From Lysinibacillus sphaericus OT4b.31 (lineage in GTDB: Bacteria > Bacillota > Bacilli > Bacillales_A > Planococcaceae): 56,648 bases of DNA. The DNA is taken from assembly GCF_000392615.1 (NCBI RefSeq), contig NZ_KB933398.1, positions 4,040,374-4,097,021 of the forward strand, in the 5' to 3' direction. Made by a program: the position numbers and the translations under genes. Positions 1 to 6,731 of this stretch are shown here, piece after piece. The notes under the pieces are model-generated. The model saw only the letters and a list, made by a program, of their open reading frames with translations. It was not told the origin of the DNA and did not search any database. How positions within the stretch are numbered: position 1 is the first letter of the stretch; each line of letters starts with the position of its first letter.

Positions 1-38
1 AAAGAACCTTCAATCCAAAGACGGATGAAAGGTTCTTT
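1..38. terminator. Hairpin next to the mqo stop codon
   Basis: A perfect 10-bp inverted repeat (AAAGAACCTT at 1-10 with AAGGTTCTTT at 29-38) lies 13 bases beyond the mqo stop codon and is followed on the plus strand by a T-rich run. It is a likely intrinsic terminator for mqo, for a plus-strand gene left of the window, or for both. Confidence 0.7.
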
Positions 39-51
39 ATTTTTTATTTGA

Positions 52-1539
52 TTAGTTTTTGTTTAGACCAAGTACTTGCGCTGTAGAAGCATGCACTTCT
101 TCAAGAAGCTCTGGGTTTTCCACTAATGCGATGCCATAAGAAGGAATCATTTCTTTTAACTTTGGTTCCCACTCTTTTACCTGCTGAGGGAAACATTTGT
201 TAATCACTTCAATCATAACTGGCACGGCAGTAGATGCACCTGGAGAAGCACCTAGTAAAGCAGCAATGGAACCATCGGCCGCACTGACCACTTCGGTACC
301 AAATTGAAGCGTTCCTTTACCACCAGCTTCAGTATCTTTGATTACTTGTACACGTTGACCCGCAACGACAATATCCCAATCATCGCTCTTCGCAGTCGGG
401 ATAAAGTCACGCAACTCTTCCATACGTTGATCTTTCGATAACATTAATTGTTGGATCAAGTATTTTGTCAAGCCCATTTCTTTCACGCCTGCCGCCAATA
501 ATGTGGTAATATTATGCGGTTTTACAGAAGCAAATAAATCCATATTTGAACCTGTTTTTAAGAACTTCGGTGAGAAACCAGCGAACGGTCCAAATAGTAA
601 TGATTTTTTGTTATCGATAAATCTTGTATCAAGATGTGGTACAGACATTGGTGGCGCACCAACTGCAGCTTTGCCGTATACTTTAGCATGATGCTGTTCC
701 ACAATTTCCTGGTTGTTACATACCATGAATAATCCACTAATTGGGAACCCACCGATATGTTTGCCTTCAGGAATACCTGATTTTTGTAATAACTCTAAGC
801 TTCCTCCGCCTGCTCCAAGGAAGACGAATTTTGCTGTATGATATTCCATTTTACAGCCATCCATATCATGTACTTTTAACTCCCATGAGCCGTCTTTCGT
901 ACGTTTAATGCTTTCGACACTATGTTTGTAGTTGATATCGACGTTTTGCGTTGTTAAATTGTCAAAAAGCATACGCGTTAAAGCACCAAAGTTAACGTCT
1001 GTACCCGTGTCAATTTTTGTTGCCGCAATCGCTTCATCTGCTGGACGGTCTTCCATAATAAGTGGAATCCATTCCTTTAGTTTTTCAGGGTTATCGGAAA
1101 ATTCCATCCCTTTGAACAGCGGATTATTAGCCATCGTTTCAAAACGTTTTTTCAAATACGCGACATTTTTTTCGCCTTTTACCATACTCATATGCGGTAA
1201 TGGCATGATAAAGTCTTCTGGATTTTGGATGAGCTTACGATTAACAAGATATGACCAAAACTGCATAGAAACCTGGAATTGTTCATTCACATTAATGGCC
1301 TTGCTAATATCGATCGATCCGTCTGGTTTTTCTGAAGTGTAGTTAAGCTCGCACAATGCTGCATGCCCTGTTCCCGCATTATTCCATTCGTTCGAGCTTT
1401 CTTCTCCGGCGTTTGCAAGTTTCTCAAACACGGTAATATTCCAATCTGGTGCTAATTCTTTGAGCATTGTCCCCAAAGTCGCACTCATGATTCCGGCACC
1501 AATTAAGATGACGTCTGATTTAATTTGTTTGCTACTCAT
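52..1539 (-). CDS. mqo: Malate:quinone oxidoreductase
   Basis: This FAD-dependent peripheral membrane enzyme oxidises malate to oxaloacetate and passes electrons to the quinone pool, bypassing NAD-linked malate dehydrogenase. The N-terminus carries the dinucleotide-binding motif [10 protein letters not shown] just after a short beta strand. Further along are the family stretches [14 protein letters not shown] and [18 protein letters not shown], and the GASPGAST stretch near the C-terminus. The length of 495 residues is typical. An upstream in-frame ATG would add 22 residues, but AAGGA sits eight bases before the chosen start (MSSKQ). The gene is monocistronic, with a hairpin after its stop codon. 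Confidence 0.95.
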   Translation of the reverse strand: MSSKQIKSDVILIGAGIMSATLGTMLKELAPDWNITVFEKLANAGEESSNEWNNAGTGHAALCELNYTSEKPDGSIDISKAINVNEQFQVSMQFWSYLVNRKLIQNPEDFIMPLPHMSMVKGEKNVAYLKKRFETMANNPLFKGMEFSDNPEKLKEWIPLIMEDRPADEAIAATKIDTGTDVNFGALTRMLFDNLTTQNVDINYKHSVESIKRTKDGSWELKVHDMDGCKMEYHTAKFVFLGAGGGSLELLQKSGIPEGKHIGGFPISGLFMVCNNQEIVEQHHAKVYGKAAVGAPPMSVPHLDTRFIDNKKSLLFGPFAGFSPKFLKTGSNMDLFASVKPHNITTLLAAGVKEMGLTKYLIQQLMLSKDQRMEELRDFIPTAKSDDWDIVVAGQRVQVIKDTEAGGKGTLQFGTEVVSAADGSIAALLGASPGASTAVPVMIEVINKCFPQQVKEWEPKLKEMIPSYGIALVENPELLEEVHASTAQVLGLNKN

Positions 1540-2086
1540 TTTTACCATCCTTATACCAATATTCGCAGAAAGAATGTAGGCGCTCCTGCTTAGGTGTTTC
1601 AGCAAGCTAAGGAGTAAATAGTCACATACCTTTTCTGTCTTAACAACCTCATTGTGTATTACAATTATTCTTACATTAGAATCGCCTCTATTATATAACA
1701 GTTGTTATCTATTTAAAAGGTGATAAAGAGTAGGAAATCCGCGCAAACTATTCTATGGACATACAAAATCAAAGCCTTTTCGCAAAGAGTTAAGCTTTGA
1801 CTTGCCCTGCTAGTCTATTACTTGTGAATACGTGGTAGGATTCACAGTTACGCGAATATTTTCTATTATTTAAAAATTGATTATTTGCCAGCTCCCCTAT
1901 GTAATGATTTATGTAAAATATAATTTCATCCTTTATGTTTCATCTGTCACCCATATTGGATATGTTACATACTGTACTAAAGGTACTCATTTTACGATAG
2001 ATTGAATTCAAATCAAATTATTTTTCCATTTAGATAAACATGGCTTACCAATGATCGTTTGAGATTTTATAAAGAAAGGAATGGCT
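1540..2086. other. Divergent intergenic region between mqo and the 2087 gene
   Basis: This AT-rich stretch of about 550 bases separates two divergent genes. It contains a hairpin at about 1768-1800, formed by CAAAGCCTT and AAGCTTTG. I could not fit any riboswitch consensus to it. The ribosome binding site AAAGGA for the plus-strand gene is at 2075-2080. No coding sequence is supported here. Confidence 0.4.
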
Positions 2087-2578
2087 ATGGTAAATTTTAT
2101 ATCTTTTCGTGGGATTGTTACACAGATGAATGATTTTACAATCGGGCAAAATGGGGAAGGAGAAGGATGTTATAAACTACTGACGGTAGAAGATGGTACT
2201 GGTGGCATCGTCAATTTTGTGGTCTCACCTTCTACTTACTTTGTAAACCAAGAAATTGTGTCTCTTGGTGATTTTATTACTGGCTATTATGATGGCGATG
2301 TACCTGTACCTATGATATATCCTCCGCAATATCGAGCAATTATCGTTGTAAAGGAAAACAACAATCAAAATGTGAAAGTAGACTTTTTTAATAGCCAATT
2401 GGTGAGTAGTGATGGTCAATTACAATTAAATCTGTCTCCCTATACCCCTATCTTACTTAAAAATGGGCAGCCTTTTTCAAAAAATCCTGCTAATCGAAAC
2501 TTAATTGTCATCTATGGCCCAACTACAAGGAGTATTCCTGCACAAACTACGCCGTATGAAATAATCGTCTGGTGTTAG
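2087..2578 (+). CDS. Hypothetical protein, all-beta, non-secreted
   Basis: I do not recognise this 163-residue protein. It has no signal peptide or membrane segment. It is rich in beta-prone stretches (FISFRGIVTQMNDF, YKLLTVEDGTGGIVNFVVSP, YRAIIVVKE), which resembles an OB-fold followed by a second small beta domain with PYTPILLKNGQPF. The C-terminus ends in YEIIVWC. Two ATG codons lie six bases apart. The second is preferred because AAAGGA is seven bases upstream of it but directly abuts the first. The gene stands alone, opposite to the usual strand for this side of the origin, and ends before a strong bidirectional hairpin. Confidence 0.75.
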   Translation: MVNFISFRGIVTQMNDFTIGQNGEGEGCYKLLTVEDGTGGIVNFVVSPSTYFVNQEIVSLGDFITGYYDGDVPVPMIYPPQYRAIIVVKENNNQNVKVDFFNSQLVSSDGQLQLNLSPYTPILLKNGQPFSKNPANRNLIVIYGPTTRSIPAQTTPYEIIVWC

Positions 2579-2667
2579 CTAAAAAACACGTCTCTCATCT
2601 GGGCAACATATCACTGAAAGTCGCTATAACTAGGTTCTCTGAAAGCCAACTATATAGGTAAACCAGA

Positions 2668-2713
2668 AAATGAAACGGCTTGAGTCCATTATAAGGCTCA
2701 AACCGTTTCATTT
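2668..2713. terminator. Strong bidirectional terminator
   Basis: A 17-bp stem with one mismatch (2668-2684 with 2697-2713) and a 12-base loop lies between the convergent genes ending at 2578 and 2765. A-rich and T-rich flanks would let it terminate both transcripts. Confidence 0.8.
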
Positions 2714-2764
2714 ATTTCGACTGTCAAATTGACAGCAAGTTTCACAATGGCGTAGGTCATTGCC

Positions 2765-3043
2765 TTACTGCTTTTTTACGTTCTCTCGCATGTCGTGTAA
2801 TTGTTGCTTGATCTCCTCTAAGTATTCATTATTTTGTTGAACTGTATCCAGATGTTCACCATATTGTTCTGCATTGAATCGAGCATTTTCTGCATGTTCT
2901 ATTTGATCGAAAGCATGCTCAATCGCTATCTCCTCCGGATGTGACTTTGCATGCTTCAGCAAACGCTCTGCCTTTTGAACAGAGTTGCTAAACAGAGTAC
3001 TTGGATGATCCTGTTTCCAGCTTGTATCTGAGTGCTTAGCCAA
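2765..3043 (-). CDS. Small hydrophilic helical protein, unknown function
   Basis: This 92-residue charged protein is predicted to be almost entirely helical, with a coiled-coil-like C-terminal half (NNEYLEEIKQQLHDMRENVKK). It has no cysteines, signal peptide or membrane segment. The start is TTG, supported by GAAGAGG six bases upstream. I do not recognise a family. Similar small acidic or helical proteins are common in Bacillales, but nothing here indicates a role. It is convergent with the unknown gene at 2087. Confidence 0.65.
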   Translation of the reverse strand: MAKHSDTSWKQDHPSTLFSNSVQKAERLLKHAKSHPEEIAIEHAFDQIEHAENARFNAEQYGEHLDTVQQNNEYLEEIKQQLHDMRENVKKQ

Positions 3044-3191
3044 TTACGCCTCTTCCCTTCTGTGCCAATTAGATAAATATCTAGACATAGTATCGTAAAA
3101 TGTCCTGAAAATATGCACGAATTAAGGAACGTTTTAATGAATTCTTGGACTATTGATACATCATCTAAAGAAAGAGTAATTTACAATCAAA

Positions 3192-3225
3192 AAACAGCCT
3201 AACTTATTATTTAGTCAGACTGTTT
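3192..3225 (-). terminator. Terminator of the MBL-fold gene
   Basis: A 13-bp stem (AAACAGCCTAACT at 3192-3204 with AGTCAGACTGTTT at 3213-3225, including G-T pairs) is followed on the minus strand by a T run. It lies 65 bases past the stop of the hydrolase gene. Confidence 0.75.
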
Positions 3226-3290
3226 TCCCCAGATAAATCGCCAATTTATTAAGTACTTTCTTCGAAATCATATTTGTCACAATCTTTTTC

Positions 3291-4088
3291 TTAAAATTCT
3301 TGATTTGCCATCTCCTTATTGTTAGTATGAATTCCTTTCATACCTTCAAAAAATGGATACTCCTTACTTAAATATCTTTCTAACTCTCCGTTATCATGAA
3401 GTAGTTGATTTAAGTAATACTTCGAACAGTTTATCCTTTTTTTAATTTCCTGTAAATTTTGTGTTGTAGTACCATGTCCAGGTATGTGCGTTGTTATTTG
3501 ATGATTAAGCAAAATATTTTCAGCTTTATTGACAGTATTCACATAGTCTTTATAGTTGCTGAAAATAAACGGAAACTCAATTTCTGACAAGTAATCTCCT
3601 GAAAGAAAAAGACCACAGGGCTCAATCACTGTAAACAAACCATCATTTGTATGACCAGGTGCTTTATAAAATGTCATGGTTACCGAATCCAAATCTAATT
3701 TTTGTCCATCCTCTGAAACAACAATATCTACTGTTGGATATATGGGTGTATAGCTTCTTTTCAAATAATATTTCTGGTCAAAATTTTTAATTCTTTCTAT
3801 GCTTTCTTCTTTGTCTAGATTTTCATCAAATTCTTTAGATGCGATTACCTTAGCTGCTGGAAAGGCACCAGATCCAATAATATGGTCAAAATCACTATGT
3901 GTGTAAATAATATAAAGCTGTTTATCACCTATAATCTTGTTTATATAGCGCTTAATTTCTTCAACTTCATTTGGTAACCAATTAGGATCTGTCATAATTA
4001 CAGCGTCATTAGTTTGAATTATTGCCGATGTAGTCATATATAATGCACTTTGAAAAACAGTAATATTATCTTTCTGGAATTGAATCAT
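3291..4088 (-). CDS. MBL-fold metallo-hydrolase
   Basis: This 265-residue cytoplasmic protein has the metallo-beta-lactamase fold. Visible metal-site motifs are THSDFDH at about residues 88-94, PGHTNDG at about 165 and IPGHG at about 203. The usual HxHxDH signature is HxDxDH here. That is a known variant in MBL subgroups (compare HGDWDH-type proteins), so activity is plausible. The substrate cannot be inferred. The ATG start has AGAGAGG upstream. The gene is alone, at the edge of the decayed accessory region. Confidence 0.85.
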   Translation of the reverse strand: MIQFQKDNITVFQSALYMTTSAIIQTNDAVIMTDPNWLPNEVEEIKRYINKIIGDKQLYIIYTHSDFDHIIGSGAFPAAKVIASKEFDENLDKEESIERIKNFDQKYYLKRSYTPIYPTVDIVVSEDGQKLDLDSVTMTFYKAPGHTNDGLFTVIEPCGLFLSGDYLSEIEFPFIFSNYKDYVNTVNKAENILLNHQITTHIPGHGTTTQNLQEIKKRINCSKYYLNQLLHDNGELERYLSKEYPFFEGMKGIHTNNKEMANQEF

Positions 4089-4238
4089 TATGAACCTCTC
4101 TTTTCCCCTTGTTATTAATACATATTTTTCTCATTCTTATTCAAAAATGGGTAGCTTTTAGGGTATCTACTAGTTTATTAAACTATTCTAAATTTGTTCA
4201 TTCCCCTTCTATCTCCATAGTTCGAGCAGTATTGTTAA

Positions 4239-4340
4239 ATTCCTTCTTTTAGAAAAAAGAATGCGCAATCAAATATAAATTTCGCATTCTTTGAGTTTTT
4301 TCTATTGATTACAAGCATTCATTACGATCGGGGCCATTTA
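4239..4340. repeat. Direct repeat copy 1 (about 100 bp, with hairpin)
   Basis: This block is nearly identical to 6462-6564, differing by one indel in an A-run and a few substitutions near the ends. It contains a hairpin whose arms read AAAGAATGCGCAAT and ATTTCGCATTCTTT, followed by GAGTTTTTT on the plus strand, so it resembles an intrinsic terminator. The two copies flank the AraC/lipoprotein ORF in the same orientation. Confidence 0.85.
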
Positions 4341-4349
4341 AACAACTTT

Positions 4350-4460
4350 TAGAAGGACTGCTGCTTGAATTCCACCGGAGTTAAATAGCCCTGTGTCCCG
4401 CTTTCAATACCTTAAACATCGCTTCAGCCACTGCATTATCATAAGGGCAGAAACGGTTGG
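4350..4460 (-). pseudogene. IS3-family transposase remnant (internally deleted)
   Basis: The minus strand encodes NRFCPYDNAVAEAMFKVLK, the conserved segment around the third catalytic residue region of IS3/IS150-type OrfB. After a break, in another frame, it encodes GYLTPVEFKQQS, the usual C-terminus. About 50-60 residues that normally lie between the two are missing. No terminal inverted repeat was recognised. This is a scar of a past insertion and cannot make a functional protein. Confidence 0.75.
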
Positions 4461-4480
4461 TATGACACTTTTATTATCCC

Positions 4481-5434
4481 TTATTGTGTACTTTTAAAAA
4501 GATTTACAACTTCCTCTAACTGCTGCTCTAAGGAAATAGGGTCATTAAAATAGTAAGCATCTTCATCTATAGGAAATACCCTATTATTTTTTACAACCAG
4601 AAGACTCTGATATAAAACATTTTCCTTTATTTCTTGTTCTAAGTTCTCTGAAATAAACAGATAATCCCCTGCATATTCAGGAAGCTTTTCGAGTGAAAGT
4701 GAGTAATAGCCTTCTTTACTATCAATTGCCCCTTGTTGAATAATATCTGGCGCTTTCAGGTTAAATTCTTTGTAAATGATTTCCCCACCTCTACCATAAA
4801 AATCTCCAAACGCCCCAATTGATTTAGCAGTTCCTCCAAGAATGGAAACCTTTTGATCACTTACAATCCCTTGAATGGATGGTTTATATTTTGCTATTTT
4901 TTCATCCCAGTTGGCAATCCACTCCTGTGCCTTTTTTTCTTTCCCAAGTATTTCTCCATACTCAAGTAGTTGCTCTCTATAATCTTTATCACCGTACTTA
5001 ATAGCAATTGTTGGTGCAATTTTCTCGATGTTATCTAGATTTTCCATATTATCTAATGTAAATATTAAATCAGGCTTCAAATCTACTATTTTTTCCAATG
5101 ATGAACTATCTCCATAGCTTTCAACACCATCAATTTTCCCCTCAAAGAATGGATTACTTAATGCTCGATCTGACATACCAACGGGTGTTATACCTAACGC
5201 TAGGAGATAGCCAACATGGTTATTTGCCACAACTATAATACGTTGAGGATTTTTTGGAATTTCCACTTCCCCATTTGCCCCTTTATATGTATAGGTTTCT
5301 ATATTTGTTGTTTCACTTTGACCTTGAATAACTGCACCTGTATTCGTACTCCCCTCGTTCGAACAGCCACTAAATAATAAAGTAAAGCACAACAATAATG
5401 TTGCTAGTAAAGATGCTTTTCGACCCTTAAACAT
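4481..5434 (-). CDS. Internal start: stand-alone siderophore-binding lipoprotein
   Basis: This is an alternative product of the 4481-6400 ORF, starting at codon 323. GGAGAGGAAG lies about ten bases before this ATG. A Fur box and a sigma-A-like promoter lie just upstream. The predicted 317-residue protein starts with a classical lipoprotein signal (basic n-region, hydrophobic stretch, LFSGC). The mature part has the metal-siderophore binding fold (NPQRIIVVANNHVGYLLALG, LKPDLIFTLDN). The size matches free-standing binding proteins of this class. I infer that this lipoprotein is the major product under iron starvation. Whether the full fusion is also made is unknown. Confidence 0.65.
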   Translation of the reverse strand: MFKGRKASLLATLLLCFTLLFSGCSNEGSTNTGAVIQGQSETTNIETYTYKGANGEVEIPKNPQRIIVVANNHVGYLLALGITPVGMSDRALSNPFFEGKIDGVESYGDSSSLEKIVDLKPDLIFTLDNMENLDNIEKIAPTIAIKYGDKDYREQLLEYGEILGKEKKAQEWIANWDEKIAKYKPSIQGIVSDQKVSILGGTAKSIGAFGDFYGRGGEIIYKEFNLKAPDIIQQGAIDSKEGYYSLSLEKLPEYAGDYLFISENLEQEIKENVLYQSLLVVKNNRVFPIDEDAYYFNDPISLEQQLEEVVNLFKSTQ

Positions 5435-6400
5435 CAATAAATCTTCCTCTCCACCATATTGATAATGATTATCACCATCAATCAAACTATAATGGTTGGA
5501 ATTTTTATTCACAATGGAAAATCCGTACCTATGATATGGAGAATCTAATACCTTTTGCTTTTCAAGTGTATGCTTCTTAAAGTTCCCTGGTGTCACACTT
5601 GTATACTTTTTAAATGTACGATTGAAATAAAACTGATCTGAGTATCCTACATGCTCTGCAATTTCTTGCACTGTTGCATTTGTATACAAAAGCAACTTCT
5701 GTGCTTTTTCCATCCTTACCTTTATTAAATATGCTATCGGGCTTTGTCCTGTCTGGTGCTTAAATGTTCTAGATAAATACTGTGCACTATAATTCAAATC
5801 TTGAGAAAGTGATTCCAGCGTTATCGGCTGGTTATATTTTTGCTGTACATAGCCCATTACCTGTGATGATAAATCAGATTTTTCTATTTTGTTATTTTGT
5901 TCATATACTTGATGTTGAAGTTCATATACGAAGCGATAAAATATTGATTTTACATGTAGTCTTTCCAAAACGCCTCCCTTCTGCCATTCCGTATACATAA
6001 GATTAACGTTTTCGAACAGGGTAAGTGGATACTTTGGAGTAAATCCATAATGTATTTGAAAGGGGCTATTGTACTCCAGCAGTTGCATCAGCTTCTTACT
6101 ACTGTATAAAGGAAGTCTCGCCTTATAGAAAATTATATAATATTCAAAATGGTTATTGGCAGTAATTTCAATGTGCATGCCCTTACCGCCATGCATAACA
6201 TGAAATGGCTTTACTATTTGTACATTACCATCCAACGTTATGTTAGCACTACCATTCATCGCAAACAAAAATGCACTTGTCGGTAAACGATAGGTTGGTA
6301 GCTTTTCTCCATCATCCATTATGAAATAGCGAACATCTAGCACCTTAATTGTTGCATGATCCCACAGCACTATGTAGTTATGTATTACCTCGTTGTCCAT
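4481..6400 (-). CDS. AraC regulator fused to iron-siderophore binding lipoprotein
   Basis: This 639-codon ORF joins two proteins. Residues 1-280 are an AraC regulator: an N-terminal sensor domain, then two helix-turn-helix motifs (ITLESLSQDLNYSAQYLSRTF and ATVQEIAEHVGYSDQFYFNRTF). Residues 323-639 are a FeuA/FhuD-type substrate-binding protein with its own lipoprotein signal (MFKGRKASLLATLLL, lipobox LFSGC). Bacillus Btr is a known AraC-SBP fusion sensing siderophore, but as I recall it has no internal lipobox. The AraC start is backed by GGAGGAG and a Fur box lies upstream. The 40-residue linker contains a promoter, a Fur box and a ribosome binding site. The ORF is therefore probably two genes read in one frame. 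No permease or ATPase gene is nearby. Confidence 0.85.
   Translation of the reverse strand: MDNEVIHNYIVLWDHATIKVLDVRYFIMDDGEKLPTYRLPTSAFLFAMNGSANITLDGNVQIVKPFHVMHGGKGMHIEITANNHFEYYIIFYKARLPLYSSKKLMQLLEYNSPFQIHYGFTPKYPLTLFENVNLMYTEWQKGGVLERLHVKSIFYRFVYELQHQVYEQNNKIEKSDLSSQVMGYVQQKYNQPITLESLSQDLNYSAQYLSRTFKHQTGQSPIAYLIKVRMEKAQKLLLYTNATVQEIAEHVGYSDQFYFNRTFKKYTSVTPGNFKKHTLEKQKVLDSPYHRYGFSIVNKNSNHYSLIDGDNHYQYGGEEDLLMFKGRKASLLATLLLCFTLLFSGCSNEGSTNTGAVIQGQSETTNIETYTYKGANGEVEIPKNPQRIIVVANNHVGYLLALGITPVGMSDRALSNPFFEGKIDGVESYGDSSSLEKIVDLKPDLIFTLDNMENLDNIEKIAPTIAIKYGDKDYREQLLEYGEILGKEKKAQEWIANWDEKIAKYKPSIQGIVSDQKVSILGGTAKSIGAFGDFYGRGGEIIYKEFNLKAPDIIQQGAIDSKEGYYSLSLEKLPEYAGDYLFISENLEQEIKENVLYQSLLVVKNNRVFPIDEDAYYFNDPISLEQQLEEVVNLFKSTQ
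5460..5474. promoter_or_regulatory. Perfect Fur box inside the AraC/lipoprotein ORF
   Basis: TGATAATGATTATCA is an exact match to the 15-bp (7-1-7) Fur-box core of Bacillus. It lies 25 bases upstream of the internal lipoprotein start codon and just downstream of the -10 box at 5486-5491, a position expected to block transcription when iron is plentiful. Confidence 0.85.
5486..5514 (-). promoter_or_regulatory. Sigma-A-type promoter inside the ORF
   Basis: On the minus strand, TTGTGA at 5514-5509 is separated by exactly 17 bases from TATAGT at 5491-5486. The start site would fall near 5479, at the edge of the Fur box, with the lipoprotein ribosome binding site and ATG downstream. The promoter lies within sequence translated as the linker of the fused ORF. 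Confidence 0.6.
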
Positions 6401-6432
6401 TTTTTCTCCTCCACATTACGATGATGCCTAAT

Positions 6433-6447
6433 TGATAATCGTTATCA
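6433..6447. promoter_or_regulatory. Fur box upstream of the AraC fusion
   Basis: TGATAATCGTTATCA matches the 7-1-7 Fur core with one substitution and sits in a longer near-palindrome (6431-6449). TATAAT on the minus strand is directly upstream, so iron-dependent repression of the AraC gene is expected. Confidence 0.75.
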
Positions 6448-6461
6448 ATTATAACATGAAC

Positions 6462-6564
6462 ATTCCTTCTTTTAGAAAAAAAGAATGCGAAATCAAATAT
6501 AAATTTCGCATTCTTTGAGTTTTTTCTATTGATTACAAGCATTCATTACGATGGAAGCCATTTA
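6462..6564. repeat. Direct repeat copy 2 (about 100 bp, with hairpin)
   Basis: This is the second copy of the block at 4239-4340, in the same orientation, with perfect hairpin arms here (AAAGAATGCGAAAT with ATTTCGCATTCTTT) followed by GAGTTTTTT. In this copy the hairpin lies just upstream of the AraC promoter region rather than behind a gene. Confidence 0.85.
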
Positions 6565-6582
6565 TTTTTTCTAACTTCCACC

Positions 6583-6606
6583 CTTACTTTTGATACGGTT
6601 GAGCGT
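6583..6606. other. rlmH-end-like (SCC att-like) sequence, copy 3
   Basis: On the minus strand this reads AACCGTATCAAAAGTAAG. It matches the att-like site at 9366-9395 at 17 of 18 core positions and resembles the last codons of rlmH at 12449. It is the most diverged of three copies and could be a further recombination site or chance. The context of decayed mobile DNA favours the former. Confidence 0.4.
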
Positions 6607-6731
6607 AATGTAATTAAATGAGGTTTAAGTTAATTATAGTCGTTAATTAAAGATCATCATTTTCTTTCATTACTCGCCATTTTATTGACTTTGACCCCAC
6701 TATTAGAAAATGTTTTTAAAGTTCAATGAGG

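Larger units (their letters stand above)
4089..4480. other. Intergenic region with repeat and IS remnant
   Basis: There is no intact gene here. The interval holds the first copy of a repeat of about 100 bp (4239-4340) containing a terminator-like hairpin. That copy is directly followed by an internally deleted IS3-family transposase fragment (4350-4460). Confidence 0.7.
6401..6731. other. Intergenic region with Fur box, repeat copy 2 and att-like site
   Basis: The stretch between the AraC fusion and helD holds the Fur box for the AraC gene, the second repeat copy and an rlmH-end-like sequence at 6583-6606. No gene is supported in it. Confidence 0.6.

Noticed and set aside
932..1342. Open frame of 136 codons on the plus strand inside mqo
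   Set aside because: It is an antisense shadow of a strongly conserved enzyme, with no start signal and no recognisable protein.
1755..1840. Possible cyclic-di-GMP-I-type riboswitch upstream of mqo (GGGCAAGT and a stem on the minus strand)
   Set aside because: Only short fragments resemble the consensus. The GNRA tetraloop receptor parts and the closing P1 stem could not be found.
3870..3900. Loss of function in the MBL protein because HxHxDH is HxDxDH
   Set aside because: The HxDxDH form occurs in natural MBL subgroups, and the remaining metal motifs are intact.
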